Shown piece by piece: positions 53,205 to 55,080 of a DNA stretch of 55,080 nucleotides. The stretch spans positions 1 to 55,080 of the forward strand of contig NZ_BLAF01000025.1 in assembly GCF_009687885.1 (NCBI RefSeq), given 5' to 3'. The position numbers were made by a program, and so were the translations under genes. Numbering within the stretch: position 1 is the stretch's first letter; the number at the start of each line of letters is the position of its first letter. The notes beneath the pieces were generated by a model. That model made no database searches. It saw only the letters and a list, made by a program, of their open reading frames with translations, and was not told where the DNA came from. Origin of the DNA: Acrocarpospora pleiomorpha. GTDB lineage: Bacteria; Actinomycetota; Actinomycetes; Streptosporangiales; Streptosporangiaceae.

Positions 53205-54166
53205 AACTCACCGGGCTGATCCTCGGCGCCCTCATCTTCGCCACCGCCGCCTGCGGTTCGGGAGCGGCGGAGGAACCGGCCGCCACCAACGCCCCCGCCG
53301 CCGCTGCCTCCGGCGACCCGGCCACGCGCGTGGTCGAGACCGCCAATGGTCCCGTCACGGTGCCCGCCGAGCCCAAGCGGGTGGTCTCCCTGCTCAACAG
53401 CACGGCCGCCGTGCTGGAGCTGGGCATCACCCCCATCGCCGTCCTCCAGGAGTGGGAGGGCGACTACTCGCCGGAGGAGTGGGCGAAGGTCACCGCCATC
53501 CCGGTCCTGGGCGCCGACGAGACCTCCATCAACTACGAGCAGCTCGCCCAGCTCGAACCCGACCTCATCGTCAGCACCCAGCGCCGCGACGAGGACTTCG
53601 GCTACGACAAGCTGAGCGCCATCGCCCCCACCGCGATGTTCGTCACCGACAACCCCGCCGAGGTGCGTGAGGTCCTCCCCAAGATCGCCGAAACGCTCGG
53701 CGAGTCGGACGCCATGGCCGGCCGCATCTCCGAATACCAGGCCAAGATCGCCGATATCAAATCGAGGTACGCCACCGTGCTCGCGGAGACCACCTGGGAC
53801 TACGTCGAGGGCGGCCCCGAAGGCTTCGTGGCCAACTCGCCCGTGTCGTGGCCCGGCCTGTTCATGGAGGAGGCCGGCCTGACCTTCTCGAAGGTCGCCA
53901 CCGGTGAACGCGAGAACCGCGGCGTGCGCCTGTCGTTCGAGCAGGTCTCCCAGCTCCAGGACACCGCCGTCCTGCTGTACGGCGCCCAGCCCGACGGCAC
54001 CGCCGACCCGGCCACCCAGAAGCTGCTCGACCAGGGGTCGTGGAAGCTGCTGCCCGCCGTCAAGGAGGGCCACGTCTACCCCGTCAGGTTCGGCTACCAG
54101 TACAGCTACAAGGGCGTGCTCCAGCTGCTGGACCAGCTCGACGCCGTCCTGGCCCAGCTCGCTTAG
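53201..54166 (+). CDS. Siderophore ABC transporter substrate-binding lipoprotein
   Basis: A 321-aa protein with a lipoprotein signal, MKLTGLILGALIFATAACGS. It then has the FecB/FepB-like fold: VTVPAEPKRVVSLLNSTAAV, ITPIAVLQEW, YEQLAQLEPDLIVSTQRRDE and a long connecting helix (ISEYQAKIADIKSRYATVL). It should bind the ferric siderophore outside the membrane. It overlaps the ABC half 2 stop (GTGA). No FecCD-type permease is encoded beside it within the window; one could lie beyond the right edge. Confidence 0.9.
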   Translation: MKLTGLILGALIFATAACGSGAAEEPAATNAPAAAASGDPATRVVETANGPVTVPAEPKRVVSLLNSTAAVLELGITPIAVLQEWEGDYSPEEWAKVTAIPVLGADETSINYEQLAQLEPDLIVSTQRRDEDFGYDKLSAIAPTAMFVTDNPAEVREVLPKIAETLGESDAMAGRISEYQAKIADIKSRYATVLAETTWDYVEGGPEGFVANSPVSWPGLFMEEAGLTFSKVATGERENRGVRLSFEQVSQLQDTAVLLYGAQPDGTADPATQKLLDQGSWKLLPAVKEGHVYPVRFGYQYSYKGVLQLLDQLDAVLAQLA

Positions 54167-54177
54167 GGAGTGCCCTC

Positions 54178-54990
54178 GTGTCCGTCACCATCGTCGAATA
54201 TCCGCTCAAGCCCCGCCTGCTCGAAGTCAGCCGGGTCCAGCGGATCACCCCCACCACCGTCCGGGTCACCCTGACAGGCGCTGACCTGGAAGGCTTCCAG
54301 GAGGCCGCCCCCGCCGACCACGTCAAGCTGTGCCTGCCCGAGCCCGGCGCGGCGCTTCCCGTCATGCCCACGCTCGGCCCCGACGGCCTGGAGCCGCCGC
54401 CCCCGGGCTCGCCCCGGCCGATCCTGCGCGACTACACCGTCCGCGACTACCGCGCCGCCGAGAACGAACTCGACGTCGACATGGTCCTGCACGGTCACGG
54501 CCCCGCCGCCACCTGGGCGGGCCGGGCCACACCCGGTGACCGCGTCGGCGTGCTCGGCCCGCGCGGCTCCGTCATGGTCCCGCTGGTCCTCGACTGGTAC
54601 CTGCTCGGCGCGGACGAGACCGCGATCCCCGCGCTCGCCCGCTGGCTGAAGCTGCTGCCCGCGACGGCCAAGGTGATCGCCTTCGCCGAAGTGGCCGACG
54701 CCCGCGAGGAGCAGGACCTGCCGAGTGCCGCCGACGTCAGCCTGACCTGGCTGCACCGCGACGGCGTGGCCGCGGGCGAGAGCGACGTGCTGGTGCGGGC
54801 GTTCCTGGGCGTCACCCGACCGGCGGGCGAGGGTTTCGCCTGGGTGGCCGGGGAGGCCGGCACGCTGGTGCCGATCCGGCGCCATCTGCGGGGCGACTTC
54901 GGGCTGCCGAAGGACCGGGTCGACGTCGACGGCTACTGGAAGCGCGGCATCGTCAACCTGGATCACCACGAGCAGGACGACGAGGACTGA
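54178..54990 (+). CDS. Siderophore-interacting protein (flavin-dependent ferric-siderophore reductase)
   Basis: A 270-aa SIP/ViuB family protein. An N-terminal FAD-binding barrel carries RDYTVRDYRAAENELDVD, the R-x-Y-T/S flavin motif. A C-terminal NAD(P)H domain contains WYLLGADETAIPALARWL and FAWVAGEAGTLVPIRRHLRG, with the conserved ending DGYWKRGI. It reduces Fe(III) in the imported siderophore so iron is released in the cytosol. GTG 54178 has GGAG eight bases upstream, 11 bp after the lipoprotein gene. Confidence 0.92.
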   Translation: MSVTIVEYPLKPRLLEVSRVQRITPTTVRVTLTGADLEGFQEAAPADHVKLCLPEPGAALPVMPTLGPDGLEPPPPGSPRPILRDYTVRDYRAAENELDVDMVLHGHGPAATWAGRATPGDRVGVLGPRGSVMVPLVLDWYLLGADETAIPALARWLKLLPATAKVIAFAEVADAREEQDLPSAADVSLTWLHRDGVAAGESDVLVRAFLGVTRPAGEGFAWVAGEAGTLVPIRRHLRGDFGLPKDRVDVDGYWKRGIVNLDHHEQDDED

Positions 54991-54991
54991 G

Positions 54992-55080
54992 TTGGGCCTG
55001 CCCTCGCTCCAGGCCGACACGATCCTGTGGATGTGGGTTCAGCTCCTCACGATCGTGGCGGTGGGCCGGCTGCTCGGGGC
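54992..55080 (+). CDS. Start of a membrane protein, possibly a cation/proton antiporter, cut by window edge
   Basis: About 29 residues are visible. They include ADTILWMWVQLLTIVAVGRL followed by LG, a hydrophobic first helix like that of CPA2-type sodium/proton exchangers. TTG 54992 directly follows the reductase stop; ATG 55031 is an alternative. Too little is visible for a firm call. Confidence 0.35.
   Translation, partial: MGLPSLQADTILWMWVQLLTIVAVGRLLG

Overview
The window is high-GC actinobacterial DNA with frequent GTG/TTG starts, translationally coupled operons, a DtxR/IdeR-type iron box and a 2,3-dihydroxybenzoate (DHB) siderophore cluster. A filamentous actinomycete is the natural reading. 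Streptosporangiales is only an inference, because the DHB-peptide-hydroxyornithine layout resembles fuscachelin-type siderophores.

Left part (1-16.8 kb). A large ATPase-type regulator cut by the window edge and an ECF-like sigma factor lie on the minus strand. A divergent membrane protein follows, ending at a strong hairpin terminator. Next come a CUT2-type sugar ABC transporter (lipoprotein, permease, single-cassette ATPase), a pirin and a convergent formaldehyde-dehydrogenase-like zinc dehydrogenase. After these are a divergent pair (55-aa membrane protein and permuted papain-like protein) whose -10 motifs overlap, a 28-codon membrane peptide, a hairpin-rich leader before a BtrH_N/DUF4872 protein, a sulfotransferase coupled to a GT4 glycosyltransferase, a GH25-fold protein that has lost its catalytic DxE motif, and thrS.

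Middle (16.8-28.5 kb). This is an accessory-looking stretch. It holds an unrecognised small protein, an Asp23/Gls24 protein, a complete-looking IscB RNA-guided nuclease with a structured upstream region expected to encode its omega RNA, and a HIT protein. An EACC1 conflict-system protein is followed by a 31-codon stump of its caspase-like partner. Then comes a four-gene operon, HerA-SbcD(Mre11)-SbcC(Rad50)-NurA, the set that forms the archaeal DNA-end-resection operon. Two junctions in this operon carry imperfect duplications that make chains of tiny overlapping ORFs. The same kind of duplication occurs in the sugar transporter operon.

Right part (28.5-55.1 kb). This is a siderophore locus around one divergent iron-box promoter. 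Leftward run the DHB genes (dehydrogenase, isochorismate synthase, DHB-AMP ligase, isochorismatase). Rightward run a free aryl carrier protein, a flavin-dependent halogenase, a 5075-residue NRPS (C-A-T-E, C-A-T, C-A-T-E, C-A-T-TE), an asymmetric ABC transporter pair, a siderophore-binding lipoprotein, a siderophore-interacting reductase and the start of a further membrane protein. My reading of the adenylation pockets gives basic, basic, Ser and N5-hydroxyornithine. The predicted product is a (chloro-)DHB-capped D-basic/L-basic/D-Ser/hydroxyornithine peptide.
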